64,000 nt of DNA, from positions 124,001-188,000 of the forward strand of contig NZ_LS483369.1 in NCBI RefSeq assembly GCF_900475315.1, written 5' to 3'. Each line of letters opens with the position of its first letter. Positions within the stretch are counted from its first letter, which is position 1. The notes under the pieces are model-generated. The model searched no databases. It had not been told where the DNA came from and saw nothing but the letters and a program-made list of their open reading frames with translations. Shown here piece after piece: positions 63,601 to 64,000 of the stretch. A program made the translations under genes and the position numbers. The stretch is from Neisseria cinerea. Its GTDB lineage: Bacteria > Pseudomonadota > Gammaproteobacteria > Burkholderiales > Neisseriaceae.

Positions 63601-64000
63601 AGAGGCCATCGCCCAAATCGACGACAAAACCAAAGCGCGTTTCAAAGAAACCTTCGACGCCGTCAACGGCAAAGTCCAAACCTTCTTCCCGACCCTGTTC
63701 GGCGGCGGCGAAGCCACCCTCAAAATGATAGGCGACGACCTCCTGACCGCCGGCGTGTCCATCATGGCGCGACCGCCCGGCAAGAAAAACAGCACCATCC
63801 ATCTCCTCTCCGGCGGCGAAAAAGCCCTCACCGCCATGAGCCTCGTGTTCGCCCTGTTCAGCCTCAACCCCGCCCCCTTCTGCCTTCTGGACGAAGTCGA
63901 CGCCCCGCTGGACGACGCCAACACCTCGCGTTTCTGCAACCTGGTCAAAGAAATGTCGGCGCAAACCCAGTTTCTCTACATCTCCCACAACCGCCTGACC
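60623..64000 (+). CDS. smc: chromosome segregation protein SMC (3' end outside window)
   Basis: 1126 codons are visible and the frame stays open to the window edge. Walker A 'GPNGCGKSN' is at 31-39. Long Gln/Glu/Ala-rich coiled coils fill about 170-470 and 640-960 around a hinge near 500-620. The C-terminal head has the signature 'LLSGGEKALTAMSL' and Walker B 'FCLLDEVDAPLDDANT'. SMC organises and segregates the chromosome with ScpAB. Uptake 10-mers in the GTCGTCTGAA form (61163, 62321, 62874) occur in the coding region. Confidence 0.96.
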   Translation, partial: MRLTHIKLSGFKSFTDPTTIHVPGQLVAVIGPNGCGKSNVIDAVRWVLGEASAKQLRGESMQDVIFNGAATRRPAPRASVELVFDNSDHSLQGAWGQYAEVSIKRQLTRQGESTYFINNQTVRRRDITDLFLGTGVGARGYAVIEQGMISRIIEARPEELRAYIEEAAGVSKYKERRKETEGRLKDTREHLQRLGDLQNELARQVEKLEKQAETAERYKSLTAQLNQQQDLLDYAQWQQSLAAADKATAQHQSLQAQQDETAVQVQALNDEVHALQTAEQSQQQAVHELSNKRGVLREQIARLEEQIRHQQNLHQRIERDKQAAQAQMQRIHQEQQQIRAQLEENELQTEEKQTELAEWAMQVAEHEERLPELEEAQATLNAAFQTQQDEANRIRRELALKQQQLAHAEQTIAKYEERKGRLKQENQALNLPDEAETAAAQEAAALLQSQQEHYEEQIIAAEEALHAAREAFQTASNRFQGLKQQHITLQAQQQALSQILSQQQEAADFWQATDHAAAPQLWQHITAPAEWQHALSVILAERLHARAVPHGFVPPAPLPQGQAAWLSDDLSGGIKKSLPVQALLNQIQAQPPFQTALHHWLDGVLCAPDLSYALAHQSDLGAHQIWLTPEGHQVDKVSVLLYAKPAQESLIAQKARLDGIASELEKLAPELSAAEATFKQAEAAVRSSEVQHKNLMQQQQQHTRQYSQAQQRAAELLARTNQGQIRREHIERELAQLAEEQTVLQHTSDGLSDDIATLQEAAAELEHQQQTTAHSRQEQQGRLKQAQLALLEANRQYGLAEVAVHKLNQQKQNYQQQIARLEQQTLDWQERQQELALAYETEFQNDEQHIKLEELSEAVHTLDEEYIAVQEKLAQIQEQGREQYAKVQALQTKLPQLQAATQTALLQQQEALINAKRYHQNLTEHAVDLDALEALAKESPKVLNNSIGSLTQQIEALGAVNLAALQELEEARERDGYYRSQSEDVQAAITLLEEAIAQIDDKTKARFKETFDAVNGKVQTFFPTLFGGGEATLKMIGDDLLTAGVSIMARPPGKKNSTIHLLSGGEKALTAMSLVFALFSLNPAPFCLLDEVDAPLDDANTSRFCNLVKEMSAQTQFLYISHNRLT

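Overview
This window is chromosomal DNA from a Neisseria species. The 12-base DNA uptake sequence ATGCCGTCTGAA recurs throughout, usually as inverted pairs just after stop codons. The gene content (pilMNOPQ, pgl glycosylation genes, DMP19, gluP, LpxL2-type acyltransferase) is neisserial. The AT-form of the uptake sequence places it in the group of N. meningitidis, N. gonorrhoeae, N. lactamica, N. polysaccharea and N. cinerea. PilQ lacks the small basic repeats I remember for meningococcus and gonococcus, and I saw no Correia elements. I therefore lean towards a commensal of that group. This species call is inference.

Layout. 1-4.0 kb (minus): protein O-glycosylation genes, namely two glycosyltransferases (the first cut by the window edge), the flippase PglF and a WbpA-type UDP-GlcNAc dehydrogenase. 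4.1-8.3 kb (minus): ribD, nrdR, a class II amidotransferase, aroB and aroK. 8.4-13.6 kb (minus): pilQ-P-O-N-M for the type IV pilus, divergent from ponA. 16.2-25 kb: engB, cytochrome c4, the ResB/ResC-type cytochrome c assembly pair, tsaD, lpxL2, a candidate structured small RNA and metK. 25-34 kb: PBP3 (dacB-like), a flavin reductase with a Fur-box promoter, an OmpR-type two-component pair, RNase G, grxC (second Fur-like promoter), secB, recG and a YejA-like peptide-binding protein.

35.9-38.6 kb is an AT-rich accessory island. It holds two tandem, diverged copies of one cassette: a PqqD/RRE-like small protein, a two-helix membrane protein and a double-glycine-leader bacteriocin precursor. 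A truncated bacteriocin exporter ATPase follows. Each RRE-like copy carries its own frameshift. Bacteriocin A is frameshifted at the cleavage site, the expected start codon of bacteriocin B is ATC, and the exporter lacks its peptidase and membrane domains. Only the two immunity-like membrane genes look intact. Uptake sequences at the island edge are of the AGGTCGTCTGAA form known from N. mucosa relatives, which suggests import.

38.6-43.8 kb: a YihY-family membrane protein, a WrbA-like flavoprotein, then a queuosine-precursor operon (queC-DUF1543-queD-DUF1304-queE) led by a probable preQ1-I riboswitch, then tRNA-Pro(CGG). 43.9-59 kb: nagZ, two NhaC-type antiporters, a DegP/MucD-type protease, nth, a YqaA-family protein, gluP, a CorC-type protein, ybeY, hemC, an aromatic aminotransferase, DMP19, a zinc-finger protein and lldP, the last with a perfect PdhR/GdhR-type operator. 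59-64 kb: lpxH, a start-less TbpB-like remnant and most of smc, which runs off the end.

Most of the window is ordinary core genome. The unusual parts are the bacteriocin island, the candidate RNA before metK, the Fur-type promoters, the riboswitch and the lactate-permease operator.
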